Source: Hevea brasiliensis (taxonomy: Eukaryota > Streptophyta > Magnoliopsida > Malpighiales > Euphorbiaceae). Taken from it: DNA of 64,000 nucleotides. Each line of letters starts with the position of its first letter. Within the stretch, counting starts at the first letter, position 1. The DNA lies in assembly GCF_030052815.1 (NCBI RefSeq), contig NC_079509.1:43518750-43582749 (forward strand). Direction: 5' to 3'. Made by a program: the position numbers and the translations under genes. The notes below the pieces were generated by a model. That model did not search any database. It was given only the letters and a program-made list of their open reading frames with translations, and was not told the origin of the DNA. This document shows positions 22,233 to 34,769 of the stretch, in pieces.

Positions 22233-22270
22233 ACTCCAGATAACTCTGATGGAGACTAGGTGAATATTGT
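22233..22270 (-). pseudogene. Element L continuation (before RT)
   Basis: Read across the removed G element, the minus strand gives TIFT-stop-SPSELSGVYPLL joining KLKVNP at 12580. This is the conserved AWSP..MPGIDP-type linker ahead of Tat-lineage RT, with Trp changed to a stop. It confirms that G split L here. Confidence 0.7.
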
Positions 22271-23323
22271 TGTAATACCCTACACTTAGGTTAGTCAGAA
22301 TTCATATCTAAAAAGGGAAATCTCCCATCAAATCTCAGTAAAAAAAAGGACCAAAAGGAGTGCTAGGTTTGGAAGGTGGGCGGGAAAAGAGTAATCAAAT
22401 TGTAATAAAGCATGTCTAGGCAAGTTTGGCCGCCAAAGATGATATGGGACAAAATATAAAACGTAAAGGGTTTGGTGTCCCACCAACCCTCTCCCTCATT
22501 TTCTCCACTTCTCTCCCATTTTCTCCCCTCTCCCTTTATTTCCTCTAACCCATGGCCTAAAAACTCTTTACCCTAGTTGTACATGGAGAAGAATCACCCC
22601 AATCCTCTTAAAAATGGTAAACACAACATTTTCTCTCCTCCCACAAGTGAGTAGAAGAAGAAGCGAGAGAAATTCCTTCCTTACAAGCCATAGCAAAGAA
22701 GGTAAGAATCCTTCTCATTCTTCTTATTTTGTTTAATGGTTTTAGGGTAGTATTTTGTAAAGGAAATTATATAGAGTTATTTTAAGGTTATTTTAGTGTA
22801 TTGTATTAAAATTATGAGATTTAAGTTAAAATAAAGAAATTTAAGTTAATAATGGGTGTTTATAGTTGTTTCAAGTCTAAAATGATAAAAGGAATCTAGA
22901 ATGAGAAAGTTAGGACTGATTATTAGGATTTGAGGGTTGAAACCATAACTTTTGCACTGTGGACAAATTCTAAGAAATCCTAGGTTTGGTGGCCAATTAA
23001 TGTGAATAGTTACAAAAATAGTGTATGGTAGCCTTTGGTCATTGAAGTTTAAGATTTCAGTTGTTGAACCTGCCCAAACTGAGAATCTCAAATTTGTTTA
23101 ATAATGTAAGTCCTAAACTAAGATCATCCATAACCCTTCCTTTATAGACTTAAAGATACAATATAGAAGACCTAAAGATAAAGGACTTAAAGGCTTATCT
23201 AGCAAAAGGCAAGATAATAGAGTTCAATAACCCCAAGGTGAGTAGTGCGTACTAAACTTCATTTAAATAAGTGTTTTATATATTTTACATACATATGCAT
23301 TCCTACATCATGATATATGTTAT
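22271..23323 (+). repeat. Element K: partial LTR, family unassigned
   Basis: Begins tgtaataccctacactta exactly where L stops and has the look of a Ty3/gypsy LTR: pyrimidine tracts at 22480-22560, a gaaggtaagaatcc donor-like site at 22700 and ggtgagtagtg at 23237. It is cut by copia element F near 23324. No PBS or coding part of K is visible; the minus frame at 22846-23091 shows no recognisable domain. Confidence 0.55.
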
Positions 23324-25337
23324 TGAGAGAAAAATGTACCTAAGGGTGCAAAGTTAGCAATTTTAAAATTTATAATCCTAGGGTTTCATGCAACACATAA
23401 ATAATTTATACTATTGCAAGAACACTTAGATTTGGTTATAAAACATATATCTCAATTGCTAACAAGTCTAATTGACATTAGGAAATAAAAGCCCTAAAAT
23501 TTAAGAAGTTAAAATTTGGGTAAAATTACCCCGTAGAAGCAAAATCAAATCCTAACACCAATCCGGGGATTGTAGACCACCAATTGTTGGTACTCTAGCT
23601 TGTATACACAAGAAACTTGATCAAAGCACCCTTGAATCAACAAAAATCCCTTAAACCTTCTTCCTTTGATCTAGCCAATATAGGAAGAATGGGAGTATTA
23701 GGGTTTTCTTTGTTTCAAATGTATGGAAGTAATAAGAAACACTTGCTCAAACTTTATTTCAAGAGTTTTAACACTTAACTCTCTTGAATCAAGCAAAGGA
23801 AGAAGAAGAACATTCTTGGCTATGGAAGAAAGGTAAGTCAACAAAAGATGGAGAAAGAAGAAGATCATAATTTTTCTTTTCTTTTCTCCTTATATTTATC
23901 TCATAAATATCTAATTTCTTAATTATAAACTAATTAACAAGTTTCCATATTTGATTCATCAACCAAATGAGTTTTCTAATCACCATTAGTCCACTTATCA
24001 GACTAGAATAATTAAGAAAATTAAAATTACAATTAATCATTATCATATAATAATTAATTTAATTTTCCTTCTTTTTTTTTGACCAAGTCAAACTAGTCAA
24101 AATTTGACCAAGTCAAACTAGTCAAATTTGATCAAAATTAATTTCCTAAATTAATCAAGATTAATTTCCTTCCTTATGCTTGATTAGTCAAGTTTATATT
24201 TAAACACTTTAAATATTAACTTGAATATTTTTATAAATAAATTTAGTTTTAAGTCATACTGGGAACTTTGTAATCTAATTGCAAACTAAATTTATTAATT
24301 CAATTAATTAATTAAATTAATTATGCTTTGATTATATTACTCTTTTGTGTATGACTTACTAGGTTCATTACTAATTGGCAATGATAATAATATTAACTCT
24401 TTAATATTATTGAAACTATTCCATACTTAAAATGAAACTCCCTTTTCATTTAAGTTCTCATAAATCATGGTTGACATATAGTATAATGTATCATGACTAT
24501 CCAATTAGTTATGAATTAGTCCTTAATTCATGAACCTTGATTATACATGCCATGCACTATAATCTCTCCATTATAAAATCTCGATTATAGCTAGAGTCAT
24601 GGCTTATGTCAAACTCTTAATGCTTAGAAACACATGTCCTCATTTTAATTCTAAATCTTGACTAAGTCTATCTGTCCTGGCCAGGAACTTGAATTATCAA
24701 GAACAATTTAAATGGAAATAGGATTTTATCCCTATTTACTTAGGATAATGGATCCTATCTTGACTAATACCTATCTCTATTTATAACTAGTCGAAGCCAA
24801 CACATGCCTATATACTCATACATAGTACAAGCATGAAAGCAGTATCTAACTCAAACACCTATATACAAGATAATTGTGTTATCTTAGATCAATGGATTAT
24901 ATGCACTATTATGATCGATATGACAATGTATTGACAAGAGTAAACTCTATGTACATATTATATTTATGTTACTGGTTTATCCTACTTATCTTATAAGTGC
25001 CTACCATGTTTGTCAAATGGCATGAGACTCACCATTCCATCCCATTAGTATCTTATACTAATTCATGGATACAAACAAGAGTGACAATCTATCCGGATAA
25101 GTTATGTCCAATGAGGTATCTTAGATTGTGAACCAAAATTTATAACACTTATATTAGAATATTCTGTCACTCATATTCTTAACACCTTAAGAATGAAACA
25201 TCTAACAAGTTATTAAAGGACAATTTTAATTAAATTTAAACCATTCAAATTTAAAAGAAAAGAATATAGGCCATTAAAAGAAAATAAATATTTACAAGGC
25301 ATAGTTTCATGATATATTTTAGGGCATACTACTAATA
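23324..25337 (-). repeat. F 3' LTR (~2.0 kb; left edge approximate)
   Basis: The right edge is clear (gggcatactactaata, then the purine tract); E ends the same way with ctaaca. The left edge near tgagagaaaaatg at 23324 is inferred from the E LTR length and a TG start. There are no genes in it. Confidence 0.75.
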
Positions 25338-26792
25338 ATCTCCCACTTGCACTAGAGCCAATCATTACAAAATCTTAGACCCATCATCTCAAAATGTCGA
25401 TCTAACTAATTTTATGTCATGGCCTTGGTAAATGGATCAGCTGGATTATCAACTGAAGCTATCTTTTGCATGGCTACATTACCTTTTCTAACTATTTCTC
25501 TGATAATATGGTAGCACTTTTCTATGTGTTTGGATTTTTGGTGAGACTGGGGTTTCTTTGCTTGAATAACAGCACCATTGTTATCACAATATAAGGGAAT
25601 AGGTGACACAATCAAAGAAACCACTTTAAGTTTTGTAACGAACTTCTTTATCCAAATAATCTCTTTTACAACATTAGATGTAGTAATATAGACTGCTGTA
25701 GTGGAATCTACAGTTGCTGTCTGCTTGGAACTTTTTTCAGCTAACTGCACCTCCATTACAAATAAACACAAAACCTAATATAGACTTTCTATCATCCATA
25801 TCTGATTAGAAATCAGAATTTATAAATCTATCTAGTTGCAAATCACCTCCTCCACATATCAAGAGTAAATCTTTAGTTCTTCTCAAGTACATATGGATAT
25901 TCTTGATAACAATCTAGTATTCTAAACCTAGAATAGTTTAAAACTTGCTAGTCAAGCTAATAGCATAAGCGATATTTAGCCTTGTACACAACATTGCATA
26001 CATAAGACTTCTAATTGCGGAAGCATATAGAATTCTTGCCATCTTCTCTCTTTCCTCAGGTGTCTTTGGAGATATTTCTTTGGAAAGATGGATACCGTGC
26101 CTTACAGGTAATAATCCTCTCTTGGAATCAAGCATGTTAAACCTCTTTAACACCTTTTCCAAGTATAGACTTTGGGATAAACCTATCATTCTTTTCGATC
26201 TATCTCTATAGATATGAATTCCTAGAATATAGGTTGCTTCCCATAAGTCTTTCATTGGGAAGGTATTAGACAATTAGATTTTTACAGTAGTAAGCATACC
26301 GATATCATTACCCATTAATAATATGTCATCCACATACAAAACAAGAAAAGTTAGTATGCTTTTACTAACCTTCTTGTACACACATGGCTCATCTTCATTC
26401 TTGATAAAAGCAAAAGATTTAATGGCTTCATCAAAATGGATGTTTTAGCTCCTCGAAGCTTGCTTTAGACCAAAAATGGATCTTTTAAGCTTGAATACTT
26501 TGGAACCATCTTTAGATTCAAAACCTCTAGGTTGTTCCATGAAAATGTTTTTCTCTATCTATCCATTGAGGAAAGCAATTTTGACATCCATTTGCCAAAT
26601 CTTATAATCATAGTATGCTGCTATTGTAAAAAAAATCCTAATGAATTTTAGCATAACTACAGGAGAGAAAGTTTCTTCATAGCCAATTCTTTGCCTCTGG
26701 CGAAACCCTTTAACTAGACTTGCTTTGTAAGTCTCTACCTTTCCATCAGAACCAATTTTCCGCTTGAAAACCCATTTATTCTCTATTGGTAC
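25338..26792 (-). pseudogene. F pol fragment: copia reverse transcriptase and RNase H
   Basis: From the right (minus strand): KWVFKRKIGSDGKVETYKA, RQRQRIGYEETFSPV, IWQMDVKIAFLNG (catalytic Asp), the active-site strand FLVLYVDD near 26330, then EATYILGIHIYRDRSKRMIG (26273-25938) and the RNase H tail with PLYCDNNGAVIQAKKP (25771-25412). The purine tract abuts the LTR at 25338. A stop after FLNG and others, plus frameshifts at ~26270 and ~25800-25930, disable it. It is one of the two copia copies here, and its uncorrupted RNase H is useful for judging the E copy. Confidence 0.88.
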
Positions 26793-27423
26793 TGTAACAC
26801 CCCTATATGCATAATTCTGTGCAAATCACTGTTCCGGTGACCGGTGTCTGTCCGGACAGCTAGCACGTCTAGAACTACACTTAAATGATATTGAGAAGAC
26901 ATAAAATGATGAAAAATAAGGTAAGAAAATACAAGAAAATTTTAGAGAAAATAAAAGAGATGAAGTGCAATTAGGTTAAATGAGTCAGAAACCGTAGAGA
27001 TGAGTGACCGCACTGGGAAGTTATAGCGAAGGCAATTGCCAACCCTAGCACCATGCGGAACCCTCAGAATTAAATTTTGAGACATAATTAAAAGCCTAAT
27101 GAGATGTAATTGACATTAGAAATGTCAAAGAAAATTAATAAATTAGTATAAAGAAAAATGAAAAATCAAGAAAATGACAAAAATCAGTGTTACCGAAAAA
27201 TCGGGAATACAACCCGAAGAGGGACATTTTGATCATTTGACACCTATAGTGGACTTTTGACCTAAATGGCCATGAAAAATAAGTGATATTAAATTTTTAA
27301 AATACCATGAAAATAAGAAATTCGGTATATAAAATAAATAGTGAAAGAATGATGGCAAAATTTCAAATTAAGGGACTTGGATTAATTAAATCTTTAATTC
27401 ACCGTAGTGGAGCACTATGGGAT

Positions 27424-27431
27424 TATATAAA
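27424..27431 (+). promoter_or_regulatory. C LTR TATA box
   Basis: tatataaa, repeated at the same place in the 3' LTR (44307-44314). It lies about 630 bp into the LTR, with the splice-donor-like site ~240 bp downstream. Confidence 0.55.
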
Positions 27432-27666
27432 CCTAAGTGGACAAGTGGACAGCCAAAACACCTTCTTCTTCCTCTCAATTCCATTCTTGGCCTGTTGAAA
27501 ATTCTCCCAAAAGGAACCACCATGGATGTCCACCTTGAGCTTTCTCTCTCCATGAATTAAGCCCTAAACTTCTTAGTTCATTCACTAAAGTTGGTATATA
27601 CCTCTTGGGCAGCACATTGGGAGCAAAAAGAAGGAAGTTTGGTGAAGGTTTGAGCAAGCTCCAAAA

Positions 27667-27676
27667 GAGGTAAGTG
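27667..27676 (+). promoter_or_regulatory. C putative leader-intron splice donor
   Basis: gag|gtaagtg, a strong GT donor consensus, conserved at 44551-44560 in the other LTR as gag|gtaagta. Confidence 0.5.
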
Positions 27677-29665
27677 TCCAAACTCCTTCCTTTCTTAAGC
27701 AAAGTTTATGTTTAGCTTGAGATGAGTAATTTGGTGAAGAAAATTTGAGGTTTTGATGAGTTATTGTTATGTGCTATTTTCGGCAGCCATGGAAAGGGAA
27801 GGCAAGTGAAATTTTCTTCATGTAATTGATGATGTTTAATGGGAATAAAGTTTGATTAAAGAAATTTGATGTATTGGGTAGTTAATTCTATGTGTTTATG
27901 TATTTGAGCAATTGATTTTGGGAGCTTGAAAGCAATTGAGGGAGATATGTGCAATTGGACAATTCGGCAGCCTTATGGTGCAATTAGGAGTATTTAATTT
28001 CATGGAATGGTTTGATAAATTTTGGTATTAAGGGTTGATGAATGTGTATGTAATTTAGTAGTGGAAGTTATATGTAATATTTAGGAGTGTTTATGTGTAC
28101 ACATTGTTAGAATTGGACTTTGTGAATTGAGATTATAATTGGTGTATTAAAGGTAATTGTAATCTGCCCAAATTGATTATAATGTGAAGTGATGAATGGA
28201 TTTGGTATGGTACCAAATCAGAATTTAGTATGAGAGGTTTAAATTTAGCAAGTAAATGTGTATGTGATTGGTGTTTGAGGAAAGTATAAAAGGGCAGTAT
28301 GCAAAGGAGCCTTTAACCCTAAATGTGTGACCCTAATTGGTATAAGGAAAAATGGAAGTGAAACTAGGAACAAAATGTGCCAACTTTCATGTTGAAAGCA
28401 TACCTAAATTCTGTCCGAAAAGTGACACTAAAACTGACCTAATCCGAATTTACAACCTTGCAAACCTGAAAATTGAACATTTGAATAGTAATTACTTTAT
28501 TAGCCATAACTCCCTGTACACAGGTCCAAATGACCTGAAATTTATATCGTTGGAAAGCTTAGACATAGGGCTACAACTTTGGTTAAGACTACCAAGCCCA
28601 GAAATGACCAGAACCAATTTGAAATGCTCACCAAAGTTGGGTTATAAAATCTGCCAGAATGAAAATTGACCTAATTTGCTAACATAAAAGCAATCTGTCC
28701 AGCATTAGTAAAATGACCATAACTTGGTACATAGAACTCCAAATGACATGAGATCAGTGGCAAAAATTCAATAAGACATAGACCTATAAAAATTTTCTCT
28801 TTTGACCAGAACCTAAAAACTAAGGAAAACAAGACATTTAGCTAGATCAATCTAGCATACAAAATCTGGAAATTTACCATTGCTATACAATAAAGCCTTA
28901 GAAATAAAATTTGCAATAAATGCCAACTTGTGAGGATTGTAAAATGTACTATATTGGTAACATATTGGAATTATTGTGAGATGTGATACTGAAACATTAT
29001 AAATTGTGTGTTTTAGTTGAAAAGGATATTGAGAAGCATAAGGACCATTGAGTCAAGGCCTAGAGGCGACTCAAATCAGGTTTGTGCACAACATTTTAAA
29101 TTCATTGTTTTTACTAAAAAGCTAATTGAATAAGAGTTATGAATAATTTTTTATTGTTTTGGCCTTGGAAATTTTATTTGAAAATTTGTGTCTTGCCTAT
29201 GTTGTAAATAGAAATTTAGAGATAAAATATGATTTGTGGTTTGTATGAAATATTTAAATAATGTGATTTGAAATTGTTTTTGATTCACACTTGATATGGC
29301 AATATCACTATGTTCCTCCTCCATTTATGGGGTAAGTTTAACTATATTCCTCCCTCTCTGGCTTGCCGATTTGAGGTGAGTTTGGATGAGTACTCATTAG
29401 CTAGCTAGCCACCTCCCTCATTGATTTCGATTAATGAGGTTGTAGTTTGCTTTGTCATGGTGTACAACATGGCATTGTTTGAAAAGTTTGTGTCATGACC
29501 TAAGATGTGTGTGGATTGGCTACATTGTATTTATTACATTATTTGATAAAATTTTATTATAAATGTGATTTGAAAATTGTGAAATATGAGTGTGAAATGT
29601 TTGAATTATGATTTATCAGTGAATATTTTATATTCAGCATTTTAAATTATTAGTTTGTGCACCAT

Positions 29666-29705
29666 TGAGTTCACCACTCAGCGATAGCTTTGTATGCTGT
29701 CGCAG
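29666..29705 (+). promoter_or_regulatory. C double hairpin and putative splice acceptor
   Basis: Stem 1 tgagt/actca (29666-29680); stem 2 gcgatagc/gctgtcgc (29681-29703); AG 29704-29705 immediately after the second stem. Same layout as A, I, D and B. Confidence 0.6.
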
Positions 29706-29729
29706 GTGAAAGAAAATATAGAGCAGCTG

Positions 29730-32705
29730 TGTAACACCCTCCCGGTAGCAACTCCGTACATTCCACTGTTTTGGTGACCAGTGTCAGTCCGGACAGCTAG
29801 AACATCCAGAAAAATATTTAAACTAAAGTGAGGAACCATAATTAACTCAAATATTAATAAGAAAAATTTAGTAAAAATTTTAGAAATAAAATACAACCAA
29901 GTTAAATGAGCCGATGCCCTAGCGATGGGTAACCTAGTGAGAAGTTGCGGTTCTCGCAACTAGGAGCCCTAGACCCAGGGGAAAAATTATAAAATAATTA
30001 TTGAGACTCCAGAGAAGGGTTATTGAGATTCTTATGGCATTAGAATGCCAAGGAAATGCTTAGAAAAAATTTTCAATCAGTACAGACAATTTTGGCCCGT
30101 TAAGCCAAACGGAGGGCATTTTAGTCATTTTGCCTTCAGAGGTGATTTTTGGCCGACCTGTCCAGTTAAGTAAATAATTATTATGACACAAAATATGAAT
30201 AAATATTGCTAAAAATTAAATTGAAATTTGGTAGAAAAGAAAAGAAAGAAAAAGGAGTTAAATTGGGAATTATGATGTCATGCTTAGGTAATTAAAAATG
30301 CTATGGCCAATCACATTAAAGCAAAACAATTAAAATTCAATAATAAGGGATAAATGACGCAGAATTCTAGAAAATTTCAGCAGCCCTTTCTCTCTTCAAA
30401 AACGTCACCCATGCTCCCCCATTGTCCACCATAGCCAAGCTTTACCAAGCTTGATTTTCTTGGTTTTTACCCAACTAAAGCCTAAGTTTCCAACACAAAT
30501 TCTTGTTCTTTCCTCTTAGTAAAGCTTTTGGGAGCAAAAAGAAATCAAAAGGAAGAGTTCTTACAAGCTTGAGATTAGCTCCATTAAAGGTTAGTGACAA
30601 TTAATTCTTTAAACTTATATATGCATCATTAGGAGTGTGAATTGATCCATTGATTTTATGTGTTTGAAAAGTTGAAATGGTAGAGCTAGGGTTTGGACCC
30701 AAAATTGAGATGTTGATCATGTAATGGTGAAATTAAGTTTTAATGGTCAATTAGTGACCATTTGGTTTGGTTTGAATAAAAAATGAAGTGAATTGGGTTG
30801 TGGGATTTGAGGTTGGAATGGCTGCCTTGTGTGACCTGCAGGTTTGGATGTGAGTCCAGCCTGTTTGGATAGCCATAACTTAAATTGTACAGGTTCATTT
30901 GATGTTTGGCCAATTGCACATGAAACTAGACACAAAATGGCACAACTTTGGTGAAGAAACTATGCCCATAAGACCAAACTAAGTGGACCAAAACCTTGCT
31001 CCAATTCCGGTGACCTGCAATCTGTCTGGGCAAAATGACCAAATGAACAGTATTTGGTCATTTGGCCATAACTCAATCTAGCAAGGTCCAATTGACCTGA
31101 AATTTTACCAGAAACAAGGTGACATATAGACCAACAACTTTCATGAAGAAACTTGACCCAAATTATGATCATAACTTAGTCAAATTTCCAACCAAACTTA
31201 GATTACCAAATCTGGCAGAACCAGTTTTGCCCAGATTTTTGGAATCTGCCCAATCCGGCCAGTTATGGTTTTTAGGACATAACTTGAGATACAAAACTCC
31301 AAATGGAGTGATTCAAGGAAATTCAACTAGACAAAATTAGGAACAACTTTCATGTTTACCATTTTTCCAAATTCTCACTGCAACAGTAACTAATGGAACA
31401 ATAAACCCAAGGCTTGAAAATTGAAAATTCTGTCCAATTCACATTAAGCTTAGAGATGGTATTGGCAACCAATACCAATAAGTTTAAAATGCAAAATGTG
31501 GTATGTTGATGATATTTAAACTAAATTACCTATTTTCAATGTAAAAGTCAACATTTTGGTTGACTAATGAAATGAATAGTGGTCATAAAAATTTTAATTT
31601 CAAAGAATTACTCAAATTAAAAGTGTTAAATGCCCTAGTAGGCCTAATGTGATTAGTTTGGATAGGTTGGCATGCCAATAGGGTTCTGTTAGCAGTACTG
31701 CATATGGCTTTATGCCATTCTGTATTTCATGGCTTCCCATGCCATTCTGTGACATAATAGCCTTTGGCTATGATAATGAGTTATTACACTCAGGTTTAAT
31801 CCCTGATAATTATCACAGCTTATTAGCTGTTCTGTTGCACACCGGGAGACACAATGTGACCAATGGTGTGATGGTCCGAGGTACTTAGTACCCAGCACTG
31901 CTTACTGCTTATCCAAAGCATCAACTAGTGTAGGTTACTCGGGCAGTATTAATAAATTTGACCAAACTTTAATCGAATAATATTGCAATAAATATTTGAA
32001 ATTTAGTCCACCCAAAAAATGTAAATATACATTTTGCACACATGTCTTATTTTATTTTATATTATTTTATTTTATTTTATTTTATATTGTCACCACTAAG
32101 CAGAATTGCTTAGCGCGTCGCTTTTGCCACGCGCAGGTACTAGAGACATAGCTGGGGAGTTCAGCAGACCTCACACAGGGTGAGCCTTCATATCTGCACT
32201 CAGAGTTCAGAGTCACCTCACATTGCAGTGCATTTGGTAGGACATTAGGCCATTTTGATATTTTGATATTTTGTATTTTGTAACCTTCTGTAATGTATAT
32301 TATAAATTCATGTAATTATGCTTTTGATATAAATATCTATGAAACATGTTCAGTAATAAATTGAGCTTTTTTTTTTTATTGAGTTGACTGTGGTTTGAAT
32401 TTAATTGAATTTTGAGATATTGAAGTGAATGAGAAATTGTTGAGAATATATTGGAGGTTGATTGAGAATAAGGTGATGATATTATTGGGAGTGTTTTGAA
32501 CAGGTTCAGAAGAACTGTTTTTCCAATTTATAGCCGGCACTCTGCCGGATTTTCTATAAAATTTGCGGAAAAATTTAGATTTATCAAAAATTATAAATAA
32601 ATGAATTAAAAGAGATTAATTGAAATTAAAATATGAATTGGTGTTCCGACACACTGAGTGGCATAACTTGCTCAGCTACACTGTAGACGGGTAAGGGGTG
32701 TCACA
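29730..32705 (+). repeat. B 5' LTR (2976 bp)
   Basis: tgtaacaccctcccggtagc to ggggtgtcaca. Features: donor-like AAAG|GTTAGT at 30589/30590; modules at 30873, 31065, 31168 and 31277; an ATTTT-rich tract 32045-32090; the double hairpin with CAG at 32096-32136. The minus-strand frames at 30747-31172 are antisense module frames (see findings). Confidence 0.95.
32096..32136 (+). promoter_or_regulatory. B double hairpin and putative splice acceptor
   Basis: Stem 1 ctaagca/tgcttag with a four-base loop (32096-32113). Stem 2 gcgcgt/acgcgc with an inner gc/gc pair (32113-32134). AG 32135-32136 abuts the stem. Repeated at 39900-39942 in the 3' LTR. Confidence 0.62.
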
Positions 32706-32710
32706 TTTAG

Positions 32711-32722
32711 TGGTATCAGAGC
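32711..32722 (+). other. B primer-binding site (initiator tRNA-Met type)
   Basis: tggtatcagagc, five bases after the LTR end. Confidence 0.95.
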
Positions 32723-32832
32723 GTCGGTTTAGGCGTTTCTGGGTCTAGATAGAGTACATACCATTGCATTGCATTTGTAATTGTTGAGGTCACACTGATG
32801 CAGATCTGTTGTTTTCTTATTTTGAATAGGAC

Positions 32833-34050
32833 ATGGATCCTGCTTCGAAAAGAGCAGTTGATGAAGAGTTGGAGAGTCATGCTCCACCAAGGGCTAAGTC
32901 TGGGGGTAGGGGAGAACCTACTCCACCAGCAGCTGAGGCACCTACTCAACCTCAGTTTGCGCTATTTCAGCAAATGACCGAGTTCTACCAGCAAATGATG
33001 GGGGCAATTCCACCACCACAACCTCCACCAACACCACAGAAGTCCCATTTGGAGAAATTGCGAAAACATGGGGTTGTAGACTTCTTTGGGAAGAGGGAGG
33101 ATGATCCCATGGCTGCAGAAAATTGGTTGGACAGAACCATCAGAGTACTGAAACAGCTAAACTGCACCCCTGAGCAGAACCTGGTGGGTGCTGTATCCCT
33201 ACTTCAAGATGATGCATATCAGTGGTGGGACACAGTAACCAATGAGGTGCAACCTGAACGGATCACCTGGGAATTCTTCCTCACAGAGTTCAGGAAGAAA
33301 TATATTAGTAAAGTGTATTTAAAAGAGCAAAGAAGGGAATTCATCAGTTTGAGACAAAGACAGTTGTCAGTGGCTGAGTATGAGCGTGAGTTTGTCAGAC
33401 TGAGCCGGTATGGGAGGGAGATAGTCCCTACCGAGGCGGAGAGGTGCAGACGGTTTGAGGAAGGGCTCAATGACAACATCAAAGTTATGATCACAGCACT
33501 GGAGATTACGGATTTTGCTAAACTGGTAGATGCAGCATCAAAAGTGGAAAGGGTTAGAATCAATGAACAAAATAGAAGGGAAAGACAGCAGAAGAGGGGT
33601 CCGGGTCAGTCCAGTGCATATTCTGCTCCCAGTTAGAAGACTAAGGGTCCTCCTACTCAGAGTTCGGCACCACCACGGGTCGTGGTCGCCTCAGGGCCTG
33701 CACTACGCTCACACCTAGAGAGGCCACCCACATCATCAATGGGCGCTCTCTCCAGTGATGTTTAGGGACCACCGTGCATCTTCTCGCTTGTCGATCGCCG
33801 AAGTGGCATAAGGGGGAGTGTTGGCGAGTGACCGGTGCATGCTTATGGTGTGGATCGACAGAACATCAGATCAAGAATTGTCCAAAGAGGACTACTATTG
33901 TTGCTCCAACACAAACTGACAGACCTGCTCCTGCACCACAAAGGGGTAGAAAACCTGGTAGTCCATCACTGAGGCCTGCATCTGAGTCAGCTGAGAGGCC
34001 AGACACTAGAATACCAGCCATGGCCTATGCCATCAGAGCTCAGGAGGAGC
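32833..34050 (+). pseudogene. B gag (capsid and nucleocapsid), one stop and a frameshift
   Basis: ATG 32833 (MDPASKRAVDEELESH). A Pro-rich N-terminus (about residues 35-75) is followed by the retrotransposon gag core: KHGVVDFFGKREDDPMAAEN, LDRTIRVLKQLNC, DDAYQWWDTV, WEFFLTEFRKKYISKVY, LSVAEYEREFVRLSRYG and CRRFEEGLNDN. The frame stops at a TAG (33634-33636) that replaces a likely Gln. After a frameshift between 33640 and 33780 it resumes with CWRVTGACLWCGSTEHQIKN, including the CX2CX4HX4C zinc knuckle. Gag forms the particle and packages RNA; protease follows in the same frame. Confidence 0.92.
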
Positions 34051-34769
34051 AAGATGCCTCGGATGTCATCAGGGGTACGTTTTCCCTCTATAACACTTTT
34101 GTACATGCGTTGGTGGATCCAGGATCCACTCATTCCTACATTTGCATCAAACTACCCGTAGAGAGGGGAGTTCCAGTAGAGGAGAGTGATCAAGACATTC
34201 TGGTCACAAATCCACTAGGCCACAGTGTGATAGTGAATAAGGTGTATAAAGGTTGCCCGTTGAGGATTCAGAGGTGTGAATTCTCGGCAGACCTAATTGA
34301 ATTGCCCTTCCATAAGTTTGATGTGATTTTGGGAATGGACTGGTTGTCACGTCATCAGGCAATAGTTGATTGTAAATTGAAGAGAATTTCTCTGAAAACT
34401 TCTGAGGGTAATGAGATCACTGTTGTGGGTGAAAGGACAGATTTCCTGTCCAATATTATCTCAGCTACAGTTGCAAGAAGAATGATGAGAAAAGGCTGTG
34501 AAGCTTACCTAGCACACGTGGTTGATACTAGGCAAGCTAAGCCAAACCTGAATGATATACCCACAGTAAGAGACTTCCCAGATGTATTTCTTGAAGAGTT
34601 GCCTGGGTTACCACCAGAAAGGGAAGTCAAGTTTGCTATTGAGGTAATGCCAGGTATAGCACCCATTTCTATTGCTTCTTATAGGATGGCACCCACTGAA
34701 TTGAGGGAGTTGAAAACTCAGTTGCAAGAGTTGCTTGATAAGGGGTTCATACGCCCCAGTGTGTCATAA
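34051..34769 (+). pseudogene. B protease and linker to RT
   Basis: Same frame as the zinc knuckle. Aspartic protease with ALVDPGSTHSYI (catalytic Asp-Pro-Gly loop) and DVILGMDWLSRHQAIVDC. The conserved [20 protein letters not shown] and YRMAPTELRELK run-up to RT comes next. A TAA at 34767-34769 sits in the usual PSVSPWGAP segment and interrupts the polyprotein. The protease would process Gag-Pol inside the particle. Confidence 0.92.

Larger units (their letters stand above)
23324..26792 (-). mobile_element. Element F: Ty1/copia, 3' part, cut by C
   Basis: Minus-strand copia related to E: 3' LTR (about 23324-25337), polypurine tract, RNase H, then RT up to 26792, where C inserted (presumed duplicated target ggtac at 26788-26792). 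The remaining 5' part lies beyond the window, past C. Confidence 0.87.
26793..29729 (+). repeat. C 5' LTR, first portion
   Basis: Begins tgtaacacccctatatgc. Contains the TATA box 27424-27431, donor GAG|GTAAGTG at 27669/27670, modules near 28310, 28502 and 28736, the hairpin array 29315-29440, and the double hairpin 29666-29703 with CAG ending at 29705. It ends with agctg (29725-29729), the target duplication of B. No coding region is convincing; 28352-28669 is a chance frame, repeated in the other LTR at 62830. Confidence 0.9.

Noticed and set aside
28352..28669. 105-codon frame with a counterpart at 62830-63141
   Set aside because: Both copies are the same place in the C LTRs; the amino acids carry no recognisable domain.
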